Shown here: piece after piece, positions 1 to 6,451 of the stretch
Position numbering within the stretch: position 1 is the stretch's first letter
How the letters are laid out: every line of letters starts with the position of its first letter
Position numbers and translations under genes: made by a program
DNA from: Flavobacteriales bacterium
GTDB taxonomy: Bacteria; Bacteroidota; Bacteroidia; Flavobacteriales; Weeksellaceae
Reading direction: 5' to 3'
Assembly: GCA_900770875.1 (NCBI GenBank)
Contig: CAAGLV010000179.1
Location: forward strand, 1 to 6,653
DNA length: 6,653 bases
The notes under the pieces: model-generated
What the model saw: the letters and a program-made list of their open reading frames with translations, nothing else
Told to the model about the DNA's origin: nothing
Databases searched by the model: none

Positions 1-146
1 ATTGCTGAGTTAGGTTTCTTAGGAGTAGTTGTGTAAACACGTGTACAAACACCGCGGCGTTGTGGACATGACTCTAATGCAGCCGATTTACTCTTCTTAG
101 TTAGTTTTTTTCTACCTTTTCGAACTAATTGTTGAATTGTTGGCAT
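1..146 (-). CDS. rpsL: 30S ribosomal protein S12, N-terminal part (cut by window edge)
   Basis: Ribosomal protein S12 is a small-subunit protein at the decoding centre that contributes to tRNA selection accuracy. Reading the minus strand from the ATG at 146-144 gives 48 codons starting MPTIQQLVRKGRKKLTKKSK and ending in TTTPKKPNSA; the family core CPQRRGVCTRVYTTTPKKPNSA lies at residues 27-48 and is nearly identical to the Escherichia coli protein. S12 is usually about 125-137 residues, so some two thirds of the gene lies beyond the left edge. Residue 43, the classical streptomycin-resistance position, is the wild-type lysine. The start fits the family N-terminus exactly, and no Shine-Dalgarno sequence precedes it. 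In most bacteria rpsG and fusA follow, but they are outside this window. The identification is secure. Confidence 0.97.
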   Translation of the reverse strand, partial: MPTIQQLVRKGRKKLTKKSKSAALESCPQRRGVCTRVYTTTPKKPNSA

Positions 147-175
147 ACTAATTTACCTTTTTTAATTTAGTTTAA

Positions 176-189
176 ACCCGTTTTCGGGT
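176..189 (-). promoter_or_regulatory. Hairpin in the rpsL mRNA leader
   Basis: A perfect 5-bp GC-rich inverted repeat, ACCCG/CGGGT with a 4-nt loop, stands out in otherwise AT-rich DNA between the rpsL promoter and start codon. In the minus-strand transcript it reads ACCCG-AAAA-CGGGU. From the position of the -7 element, transcription should start near 187-189, so the hairpin would form the very 5' end of the mRNA. It has no following U-run of terminator type. A role in mRNA stability or autoregulation is inference only. Confidence 0.5.
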
Positions 190-192
190 CTG

Positions 193-223
193 CAAAACTA
201 CAAATATTATTCTGTTTAACAAA
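193..223 (-). promoter_or_regulatory. rpsL promoter, Bacteroidota type
   Basis: On the minus strand a TTTG (plus positions 220-223) is followed after 19 nt by TAGTTTTG (plus positions 193-200), a full match to the Bacteroidota promoter consensus TTG-N19-TAnnTTTG; the next two bases, CA, match the ffs promoter in this window. The distance to the rpsL ATG implies a leader of about 40 nt. The exact match and its place upstream of a highly expressed gene make this a confident call. Confidence 0.8.
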
Positions 224-389
224 CAAATTTTGAATATTATTTTGATTTTCTTGTATTTATAAAAAAGCTTCACTTAAATATTTACATTTAAAAACTTTTT
301 TCATGCCTATTATTTTCATCCAAAAATACCTGAAGATTAAACTATTGTTTTAGAATTTGAAATGTTAATAAACCTAACCGAGCTGATAT

Positions 390-411
390 TTTACATTAAG
401 TTTACATTTAA
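390..411 (+). promoter_or_regulatory. Tandem TTTACA repeats, possible Pho-box-like operator
   Basis: Two TTTACA hexamers at 390-395 and 401-406 form an 11-bp-period direct repeat (TTTACATTAAG then TTTACATTTAA), and a weaker third copy, TTTATA, follows at 413-418. The pair ends 10 bp before the predicted -7 element of the phosphate genes, where a -33 element would normally lie but no TTG is present. Known PhoB/PhoP sites in Proteobacteria and Bacillus are also direct repeats with an 11-bp period next to the core promoter, Bacillus boxes being TT(A/C/T)ACA-like. The repeat is seen; the role is inference, and AT-rich DNA can yield such repeats by chance. Confidence 0.4.
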
Positions 412-416
412 ATTTA

Positions 417-424
417 TAATTTTG
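417..424 (+). promoter_or_regulatory. Predicted -7 element of the DUF47-pit operon
   Basis: TAATTTTG at 417-424 fits the Bacteroidota -7 consensus TAnnTTTG and lies 19 bp before the ATG at 444, implying a leader of roughly 15 nt. There is no TTG at the expected -33 distance; the tandem TTTACA repeats lie there instead, as expected for a promoter that depends on an activator. Only half of the consensus is present, so the call is moderate. Confidence 0.5.
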
Positions 425-443
425 TCTCATTAAAACATTTTAA

Positions 444-1088
444 ATGTCTGTAAATTCATTTTTTAAATTATTTACGCCAAGGGATAAAACTTTCTTCCCT
501 TTGTTCGAGGAAACTTCAAAATCATTAATTCAATTAGCTGAATTATTGCACGAATGTGTAAATGCTCCGGTTGAAGAACGTGAAGATTATTTTGCACAAA
601 TTTCTAAATTAGAAAGCAAAATTGAATTTTTAACTCAAAAAACAAACTTAGAGTTAGGAAGAAATTTTATCACACCATTCGATAGAGAAGACATTTACTC
701 TTTAATTAAAGCAATTGATTATGTTGCCGACAATTTAAATGGCGCAGCAAACCGAATTAATATTTATCAGGTAGAAAAAATTACAAAATCTATCCGAAAA
801 ATTACAGCTGTTAATTTAGAGGCTTGTCAGTTAATTGGTGAAGGAGTTGAAAATTTAAAAGATTTTAAAGATTTAAATCGCGTATACGAAATTTGCGAAC
901 GTATCAATAAATTAGAAAATAAATCGGATCGTATTTTTGATAAAGCTGTTCAGGAAATTTTCGAAAACGAAACGGATGCTAAAAACATCATCAAATACAA
1001 AGAGGTTTTATCTTCTTTAGAATCTGCAACAGATAAATGTAAAAGTGTAGCTAACGTTTTAGAAGCCGTTGCAGTTAAACACTCATAA
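444..1088 (+). CDS. DUF47 family PhoU-like protein, partner of the PiT phosphate transporter
   Basis: This 214-residue protein belongs to the DUF47 family (YkaA/TIGR00153 group), which is related to PhoU and normally encoded beside PiT phosphate transporters, as here. It should be a cytoplasmic all-helical bundle with no membrane segment. The sequence shows the family-typical FITPFDREDIYSL at about 75-87 and acidic pairs of the PhoU metal-binding kind (ExxxD/DxxxD) at D92/D96, E158/D162 and E193/D197. Length is typical of the family (about 205-225). The ATG at 444 is the first in frame after the predicted promoter and gives the usual SxNSFFKLFTPRDKTFF-like N-terminus. The pit gene starts 17 nt downstream, so the two are almost certainly co-transcribed. 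It is thought to modulate the transporter or phosphate signalling; the biochemical mechanism is not established. Family assignment is firm, function less so. Confidence 0.9.
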   Translation: MSVNSFFKLFTPRDKTFFPLFEETSKSLIQLAELLHECVNAPVEEREDYFAQISKLESKIEFLTQKTNLELGRNFITPFDREDIYSLIKAIDYVADNLNGAANRINIYQVEKITKSIRKITAVNLEACQLIGEGVENLKDFKDLNRVYEICERINKLENKSDRIFDKAVQEIFENETDAKNIIKYKEVLSSLESATDKCKSVANVLEAVAVKHS

Positions 1089-1105
1089 CATCAACTTACT
1101 TTATT

Positions 1106-2203
1106 ATGGGTTTAACTATTTTATTTATTGTTATTGCTTTAGCCATTATTTTTGATTTCATCAATGGTTTTCATGATGCTGCAAACTCAATCGCAACAGT
1201 TGTAACAACAAAAGTACTTTCGCCAGTCCAAGCCATTATATGGGCCGCATTTTTTAATTTTGTAGCTTATTTTATCGCTAAATTTATTATTGGCGAATTT
1301 GGTGTTGCCGATACCATTTCTAAAATCATTAAAGAGGATGTTGTAACATCATTCGGCTCAAATCCTTCGATTGTAATTATGGCCGCTTTATTAGCCGCTA
1401 TTACTTGGAACTTACTAACATGGAAATTAGGAATCCCGTCCTCTTCGTCACACACTTTAATTGGCGGCTTAGCTGGAGGCGCTTTAGCAGCTACAGGTTT
1501 TAGTTTTTCGTCGATTAATATCGAAATTATCTTAACTATTATTGCCTTTATTTTTGTTGCTCCGTTAATTGGTTTACTTGCTGGTAACATTATTAGTATA
1601 ATTACTCTTAATATCTGTAAAAACGTTCGACCTAATAAAGCTGATAGCTGGTTTAAGAAATTACAATTAGTTTCGTCGGCTATGTTAAGTATTGGACACG
1701 GATTAAACGATTCGCAGAAGGTAATGGGTGTTATTACATTTGCTTTATTAGCCAATCAAGATGCTATTTTAAGCACTAATATGGACACTTGGTTATTTAA
1801 CGATTTAATCCATTGGAAAGATTTATTAATTACAAAAGATAGTAAAGATATTCACGATTGGGTTCCTATCATCTGTTTCTCTGCAATTGCCATAGGTACT
1901 TTAGGTGGTGGTATGAAAATCTTAAAAACAATGGGGAATAAAATTACAAAAATCACCCCTTTAGAAGGTTTTACAGCACAAACCGCATCTGCTGTTACTT
2001 TATTCTTTACAGAGCATATTAAAATGCCTGTATCTACAACGCACGTAATTACAGGATCTATTATTGGTGTTGGAATGGTAAAACGTATATCGGCCGTTCG
2101 TTGGGGAGTTACTGTAAGCTTATTATGGGCTTGGATTTTAACGATTCCGATTTCGGCATGTATCGCAACAGCATTTTATTTCTTACTAAAGTTATTTTTC
2201 TAA
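1106..2203 (+). CDS. pit: PiT family inorganic phosphate transporter
   Basis: This is a 365-residue inner-membrane inorganic phosphate permease of the PiT (PHO4) family, which in bacteria usually imports metal-phosphate complexes by proton symport. The two inverted family signatures are clear: FDFINGFHDAANSIATVV at 16-33 and SIGHGLNDSQKVMGVI at 195-210, each followed by the serine-rich partner segments GIPSSSSHTLIGGL (109-122) and PVSTTHVITGSIIGVG (308-323). About ten hydrophobic segments are visible, with a hydrophilic loop at about 221-251 between the halves. Length fits the short bacterial PiT type (E. coli PitA is about 500). It follows the DUF47 gene by 17 nt and ends at a strong hairpin terminator, so the operon has two genes. 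The conserved asparagine/aspartate and serine/threonine motifs are intact, suggesting a functional transporter. Substrate range (phosphate or, less likely, sulfate) is inferred from family and neighbour. Confidence 0.95.
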   Translation: MGLTILFIVIALAIIFDFINGFHDAANSIATVVTTKVLSPVQAIIWAAFFNFVAYFIAKFIIGEFGVADTISKIIKEDVVTSFGSNPSIVIMAALLAAITWNLLTWKLGIPSSSSHTLIGGLAGGALAATGFSFSSINIEIILTIIAFIFVAPLIGLLAGNIISIITLNICKNVRPNKADSWFKKLQLVSSAMLSIGHGLNDSQKVMGVITFALLANQDAILSTNMDTWLFNDLIHWKDLLITKDSKDIHDWVPIICFSAIAIGTLGGGMKILKTMGNKITKITPLEGFTAQTASAVTLFFTEHIKMPVSTTHVITGSIIGVGMVKRISAVRWGVTVSLLWAWILTIPISACIATAFYFLLKLFF

Positions 2204-2227
2204 CAGAAAGAAATCAACATAAAAATT

Positions 2228-2262
2228 AAAAAAGCAATCTTAAGTAAAAAGATTGCTTTTTT
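2228..2262 (+). terminator. Rho-independent terminator of the DUF47-pit operon
   Basis: A perfect 14-bp inverted repeat (arms 2228-2241 and 2249-2262) surrounds a 7-nt loop. The core AAGCAATCTT/AAGATTGCTT is flanked by A6 on the left and T6 on the right, so the RNA hairpin ends in a U-run on either strand. It starts 24 nt after the pit stop codon and could also act as a backup for the converging minus-strand operon. Confidence 0.9.
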
Positions 2263-2307
2263 ATTTGAATCTATTTTTTAATTCTGTACAGAAATAATAA
2301 AATACAA

Positions 2308-2338
2308 AAAAGCTCCGATTTATTTAATCGGAGCTTTT
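2308..2338 (-). terminator. Rho-independent terminator of the glycosyltransferase-mutase operon
   Basis: A perfect 13-bp inverted repeat (arms 2308-2320 and 2326-2338) with a 5-nt loop has a GC-rich core, GCTCCGATT/AATCGGAGC. On the minus strand the stem is followed by six Ts and then a T-rich stretch. It lies 26 nt past the stop codon of the mutase gene, the expected place for its terminator. The plus-strand side has a shorter T-run of four. Confidence 0.9.
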
Positions 2339-2364
2339 ATTATGTTTAATTTTTTTTAAAAATC

Positions 2365-4080
2365 TTATTTGTTAAAATCTACTTTTAATTGTTCGATTTT
2401 AGCTAACAATCCTTTCTGTACTTCTGCATAATTTTCTTTAGAAGTTAAAGGCGCATTAACCGAGAAGTAGTATTTTATTTTAGGCTCAGTTCCCGAAGGA
2501 CGACAAGCCACCTTACTTCCATCTGCCGTATAGAAAATTAACACATTCGATTTTGGAATATCGATTGCTTTTTCTTCACCCGTAACTAAATCTTTTTCGA
2601 TTGAAGATTGAAAATCTTTTACACGAATCACTTCTGATCCTGCTAACTCTTTTGGAGGATTCGCACGGAAATCAACCATCATATTTGCAATAATCTCAGC
2701 ACCTTCTTTACCTGGCTTTACAATCGAAATTAAATCTTCTTGATATGCTTTACCTAAAGCTAAATAAATATCGACTAATTTATTGTAAATCGAACTTCCT
2801 TTTGCTTTTTCTACTGCTGCAATTTCCGAAACTAATAAAGCTGTTGTAACCGAATCTTTATCGCGAATAAAATCACCAACCATAAATCCGAATGATTCCT
2901 CTCCTCCTCCGACAAACTTTTCTTTACCTTCGAAGTTACGAATCATATCTGCAATCCATTTAAATCCTGTTAATCCAACTTTACAATCAACACCAAATTT
3001 AGCGGCAATATCGTAGAAGATATCAGATGTAACAATTGTAGAACCAATAAATTCTTTTCCTAATAATTTACCTGCTTCTTGCCATTTCTCTAATAAGTAA
3101 TAAGCTAAAACAGTGTTCATTTGGTTTCCGTTTAATAAAACCATTTTCCCGTTGTTATCGCGCGCAGCAACACCTACACGATCGGCATCTGGATCGGTTC
3201 CGATTACGATATCAGCATCAATCTCATTTGCTAACTCAACAGCCATTACTAAAGCTTCTGGCTCTTCGGGATTTGGCGATTTTACCGTTGGAAAATCTCC
3301 ACTCGGAATTGCTTGCTCCTCCACTTGATGAACTTGAGAAAAACCAGCTTGTTCGAAAGCTTTTGGCGTAATAGCAACCGAAGTTCCGTGAATTGAAGTG
3401 AAAACAATTTTTACATCTTCTTTTCCTTCTTTTGTAAAACTTCCGTTTTCTACCGCTGCATTAATAAAAGCTTCGTCGATATCTTTACCAATGTATGTAA
3501 TTAAATCGTCGTTACCTTCAAATTTAATTTCATCTACTTTTACATTCCCAACTTCTGCAATAATTGCTTTATCGTGTGGTGGAACAATTTGCGCTCCATC
3601 GTTCCAATACACTTTATATCCGTTATAAACCGGCGGATTATGAGAAGCCGTTAAAACAATCCCTGCATCACAACCTAAATAACGAACTGTAAAAGACAAT
3701 TCGGGAGTTGGACGAAAAGATTCGAATAAATAAACTTTGATTCCGTTTGCTGTTAAAACATCCGCAACCATTTTAGCAAATTTATCCGAGTTATGACGAA
3801 CATCGTATGCAATAGCAACCGATTTTTCTTTATCTGGAAATTGTTCGTTTATATAATTAGATAATCCTTGTGTTGCCGCTCCTAAAGTATATTTATTTAA
3901 ACGATTTGTACCAACACCCATAATTCCACGCATTCCTCCAGTTCCAAACTCAAGGTCGCGGTAAAAAGAATCGTCTAATTCTGTTGGATTATTATCAATT
4001 AAGTTTTGTACGGCTTGTCTTGTTTCTGCATCATAGGCATCAGACAGCCATAACTTAGCTCTTTCTAAACTTGTACTCAT
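2365..4080 (-). CDS. Phosphoglucomutase/phosphomannomutase (alpha-D-phosphohexomutase)
   Basis: This 571-residue cytoplasmic enzyme of the alpha-D-phosphohexomutase superfamily interconverts hexose 6-phosphate and hexose 1-phosphate, feeding nucleotide-sugar synthesis. All four active-site loops are intact: the phosphoserine loop TASHNPP (144-150, catalytic Ser146), the magnesium loop DPDADR (296-301), the sugar-binding loop GEESFG (393-398) and the phosphate-binding loop RPSGTEPK (527-534). The GTGGMRGIMGVGTNR segment near 46-60 is typical of the PgcA-like long bacterial group, whose members are about 560-590 residues. The ATG at 4080 gives a family-typical N-terminus and follows the lipoprotein stop by 16 nt, making this the last gene of a four-gene operon ending at a hairpin terminator. 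Sequence alone does not tell whether glucose-, mannose- or another sugar phosphate is the main substrate. No defects are visible. Confidence 0.95.
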   Translation of the reverse strand: MSTSLERAKLWLSDAYDAETRQAVQNLIDNNPTELDDSFYRDLEFGTGGMRGIMGVGTNRLNKYTLGAATQGLSNYINEQFPDKEKSVAIAYDVRHNSDKFAKMVADVLTANGIKVYLFESFRPTPELSFTVRYLGCDAGIVLTASHNPPVYNGYKVYWNDGAQIVPPHDKAIIAEVGNVKVDEIKFEGNDDLITYIGKDIDEAFINAAVENGSFTKEGKEDVKIVFTSIHGTSVAITPKAFEQAGFSQVHQVEEQAIPSGDFPTVKSPNPEEPEALVMAVELANEIDADIVIGTDPDADRVGVAARDNNGKMVLLNGNQMNTVLAYYLLEKWQEAGKLLGKEFIGSTIVTSDIFYDIAAKFGVDCKVGLTGFKWIADMIRNFEGKEKFVGGGEESFGFMVGDFIRDKDSVTTALLVSEIAAVEKAKGSSIYNKLVDIYLALGKAYQEDLISIVKPGKEGAEIIANMMVDFRANPPKELAGSEVIRVKDFQSSIEKDLVTGEEKAIDIPKSNVLIFYTADGSKVACRPSGTEPKIKYYFSVNAPLTSKENYAEVQKGLLAKIEQLKVDFNK

Positions 4081-4096
4081 TTATAGTTTTAGTTAA

Positions 4097-4801
4097 TTAT
4101 TTTTTGATGACTTGCGCGTTATCTGTAATTTTTGTATCTTTTGTAGGATCGCCCATATAAGTTACAACCGAATTACCTTTTACTGATCCGCTAAGTGATT
4201 TACGTGAATTAATTTCTAAAATGGCATTATCCGAAGTAAAAACTTGTGCATCGTTTGTTTCGAAACCAAATAAGTTAGCTTGCGATTGATTTGAGCCTTT
4301 ATATATTAATGCTATTGATGATCCTGTTATGTTAGCTGCTGCCTGATCGGTTACTGCAAGTTTTAAATTATTTGTAATTACATTTAATTTATCCACTTTT
4401 GCTTGATCCTTAAGCTTCATATTTAAATCATCAACAGCTAAAGTACCCGAAGCTGTTAATAAAGTTTGTTTATTTAATTCGATTTCTTTTAAATCTCTTG
4501 TTACGTAAACAAACACATCGTAAGCGCTTACTTCGCCAACTTGTTTATTTTCTTTAATCGATAATTTACCATTTTTACCTTCTACTTGTAAATTATCAAT
4601 GATATTTTGATGACTTTCTACTTTTACACCAACTTCTGCTCCCGGAATTACAGAAACGTTACAATTACATGCTACATTTAAGTTTGTAATTTGGTCTACC
4701 GTAAATGCTTTTTCGCTTGTTGCTACTCCTTCTCCATCAATTGAAGACGAACATGCTGTTAAAGCGAATCCTAGAAAAGAAAATGCTAAAAATTTATTCA
4801 T
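4097..4801 (-). CDS. DUF2807 (GIN domain) lipoprotein
   Basis: This is a 234-residue putative envelope lipoprotein. It begins with a short signal peptide (MNKFLAFSFLGFALTAC) with lipobox LTAC and lipidated Cys17, followed by SSS and a flexible start. The remainder consists of short beta-strand repeats typical of the DUF2807/GIN domain (putative auto-transporter adhesin head), very common in Bacteroidota. Clear family-like stretches are the N-terminal strand FTVDQITNLNV with VSVIPGAEVGVKVES (to about 63), the NGKLSIKENK turn near 67-76 and the C-terminal GNSVVTYMGDP (209-219) before a lysine end. It probably folds as a right-handed beta-helix-like structure on the periplasmic or outer-membrane side. 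Two close cysteines, Cys45 and Cys47 (ACNCNV), are unusual. It lies between a glycosyltransferase (25-nt gap) and a mutase gene (16-nt gap), suggesting co-transcription. The molecular function is unknown. Confidence 0.85.
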   Translation of the reverse strand: MNKFLAFSFLGFALTACSSSIDGEGVATSEKAFTVDQITNLNVACNCNVSVIPGAEVGVKVESHQNIIDNLQVEGKNGKLSIKENKQVGEVSAYDVFVYVTRDLKEIELNKQTLLTASGTLAVDDLNMKLKDQAKVDKLNVITNNLKLAVTDQAAANITGSSIALIYKGSNQSQANLFGFETNDAQVFTSDNAILEINSRKSLSGSVKGNSVVTYMGDPTKDTKITDNAQVIKK

Positions 4802-4826
4802 AGTTTAGTGGTTTGATTAGGTTATA

Positions 4827-5789
4827 TTAATCTAAATTTAATTCTTTTTGCACGCTATAAATCTTACGATCTTTATTGCTACGCACAATTAATTCGCCCA
4901 AAAATCCGGCTAAAAATAATTGTGTTCCTAAGATCATCGATGTTAGCGATATATAAAAATACGGACTATCTGTAATTAATCGTGTTGGTTTATCTAAAAT
5001 AAATAATCTAAATAATTTATCTAATCCTAAATAAATCGAAGCTAAAAATCCTAAGATAAACATTATTGTTCCTATCAATCCAAAAATATGCATTGGACGT
5101 GTCCCGAACTTCGCCTGAAAATATAAGGTAATTAAATCTAAAAATCCGTTAATAAAACGACTTGGTCCAAATTTAGAAACACCATATTTACGCGCTTGAT
5201 GACGTACTTGCTTTTCTAAAATACGATGATAACCTGCATTTTTAGCCAAAACCGGAATGTAACGATGCATATCGCCATACAATTCGATATTTTGAGTCAC
5301 CTCTCTTCTATATGCTTTTAATCCACAATTAAAATCGTGTAATTGCACGCCCGAAGTTTTTCTGGCCACACCGTTAAATAACTTAGATGGTAAATTTTTA
5401 GTTAACTTATTATCCTGACGATTTTGTTTCCAACCCGAAACGATGTCTGCTTTCTTATTAACTAACGTATTATATAATGCCGGAATTTCTTCTGGAAAAT
5501 CTTGTAAATCGGCATCCATTGTAATTACGACATCACCTTTTACTACTTTAAATGCAGCACTTAATGCAGGCGATTTACCAAAGTTTTTACGAAATTTGAT
5601 TCCTTTAACTTCTGGATGAAATTTAGACAGATATTCGATAATTTGCCACGAATCATCCGTACTTCCGTCGTCTACAAAAATGACTTCGAACGAAAAGCTA
5701 TTTTCGAAACAAACCGATTTTATACGTGTAAATAATTCCTCTAAAGAATCTTGCTCGTTAAGTAAAGGAACAACTATTGATAAATCCAT
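4827..5789 (-). CDS. Family 2 glycosyltransferase, polyprenyl-phosphate (DPM1/GtrB-like) type
   Basis: This 320-residue membrane glycosyltransferase has a cytoplasmic GT2 domain followed by two C-terminal membrane helices (about 233-256 and 275-298), the layout of enzymes that move a sugar from a nucleotide donor to polyprenyl phosphate. Visible motifs are the N-terminal VVPLLNEQDSLEEL (6-19), the nucleotide-binding VDDGSTDDSW (39-48), the metal-binding DADLQD (92-97) and the RHQARKYGVSKFG segment (196-208), which matches the RxxRxxGxSK(Y/F) signature of dolichyl-phosphate mannose synthase and GtrB-type enzymes. Length fits the family (about 310-330). The ATG at 5789 lies 2 nt after the stop of the DUF4199 gene, suggesting translational coupling. 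The likely role is supplying a lipid-linked sugar for envelope glycan or lipid modification; which sugar cannot be told, though the downstream hexomutase fits a hexose. The assignment of fold and type is strong. Confidence 0.93.
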   Translation of the reverse strand: MDLSIVVPLLNEQDSLEELFTRIKSVCFENSFSFEVIFVDDGSTDDSWQIIEYLSKFHPEVKGIKFRKNFGKSPALSAAFKVVKGDVVITMDADLQDFPEEIPALYNTLVNKKADIVSGWKQNRQDNKLTKNLPSKLFNGVARKTSGVQLHDFNCGLKAYRREVTQNIELYGDMHRYIPVLAKNAGYHRILEKQVRHQARKYGVSKFGPSRFINGFLDLITLYFQAKFGTRPMHIFGLIGTIMFILGFLASIYLGLDKLFRLFILDKPTRLITDSPYFYISLTSMILGTQLFLAGFLGELIVRSNKDRKIYSVQKELNLD

Positions 5790-5791
5790 AA

Positions 5792-6358
5792 TTAGAAAAC
5801 TCGTTTTTTAAGGAATTGTGCAAACATTGCTGATAACCCCATGTAGAATGATAAGAACATCGATAAAAGACCGAAGAAATATTTAAACGAAAATAAGTTT
5901 ACCTTCATAATCTCGGGTTCTTTTCTCATTTGCTGAATTTCTTCTACTTGCTTGGGATCCATATTACTCATAAAAGTATCTAAAATACCATTACGTAAAG
6001 CATCTTGCGCTAATTCGCCAGCCGTGTTAAAGAAAATAAATATGGTAGCTAAACTAATAAAACCACCAATAAACATAGTATAAAATCCTATTTTAAAACC
6101 TTCTTTAAAAGTCATTAAATCTTCCATTACTTTGGCATTTTTAGCTTTTTCTCTCGAAACGCTAAAAATTGTAAAGAACGAGAATGCTGCATATAAAGGC
6201 ACTAAAACGAAACTGCAAATCCATATTGTGTATACATAATAGTCTTTTTCAGAGATTGCTCCGTTAGTAGAAAAAGCAAAATATAGTCCAAAAAACAAAA
6301 CTAAAGTAATACCCGCTAATAGTAAAGCGTTTCTTACAACCTTATTAAATGTATTCAT
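5792..6358 (-). CDS. DUF4199 family membrane protein
   Basis: This is a 188-residue integral membrane protein with four predicted helices at about 8-30, 40-66, 87-112 and 155-182. Between helices 3 and 4 is a charged extramembrane loop (about 113-152, including MDPKQVEEIQQMRKEPEI), and there is a basic C-terminus, KKRVF. The helix pattern, the KEGFKIGFYTMFIGG segment at the start of helix 3 and the position directly upstream of a GT2 gene fit the DUF4199 family, which from memory is often found beside this glycosyltransferase type in flavobacteria. Function is unknown; a helper role for the glycosyltransferase is inference. The ATG at 6358 is the first in frame and sits only 4 nt after a -7 promoter element, so the start is either leaderless or very near the 5' end. 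The stop codon is 2 nt from the next start. Family membership is probable rather than proven. Confidence 0.75.
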   Translation of the reverse strand: MNTFNKVVRNALLLAGITLVLFFGLYFAFSTNGAISEKDYYVYTIWICSFVLVPLYAAFSFFTIFSVSREKAKNAKVMEDLMTFKEGFKIGFYTMFIGGFISLATIFIFFNTAGELAQDALRNGILDTFMSNMDPKQVEEIQQMRKEPEIMKVNLFSFKYFFGLLSMFLSFYMGLSAMFAQFLKKRVF

Positions 6359-6362
6359 TTGG

Positions 6363-6370
6363 CAAAGATA
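6363..6370 (-). promoter_or_regulatory. Predicted -7 element of the DUF4199-glycosyltransferase operon
   Basis: On the minus strand TATCTTTG (plus 6363-6370) matches TAnnTTTG exactly and is followed by CC. It ends just 4 nt before the A of the DUF4199 ATG at 6358, so transcription would begin at or beside the start codon. No TTG is present at the usual -33 distance, which lowers confidence and may mean a weak or activated promoter. No other TAnnTTTG match was seen between 6371 and the ffs promoter on this strand. Confidence 0.5.
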
Positions 6371-6451
6371 TAACTATCGAAGCATATTTTATATGAAATT
6401 ATGAAGGTTTATAAGCAATTTTTACCCATATTTTTTAATTAAATGAAGATC

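Noticed and set aside
303..353. A 16-codon plus-strand reading frame in the rpsL-DUF47 spacer
   Set aside because: Very short, no promoter match upstream, and of a length expected by chance in this DNA.
1267..1755. A 162-codon open frame on the minus strand inside pit
   Set aside because: It lies wholly antisense to the well-supported PiT transporter gene, has no recognisable domain, and its composition mirrors the conserved transporter motifs.
3113..3628. Two short plus-strand open frames (71 and 76 codons) inside the mutase gene
   Set aside because: Both are antisense to intact active-site regions of the phosphohexomutase, have low-complexity Ser/Ile-rich translations and no promoter.
4081..4096. 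A separate promoter for the mutase gene in the gap after the lipoprotein
   Set aside because: The gap is only 16 nt and no TAnnTTTG match was seen in it; a promoter inside the lipoprotein gene cannot be excluded but is not supported.
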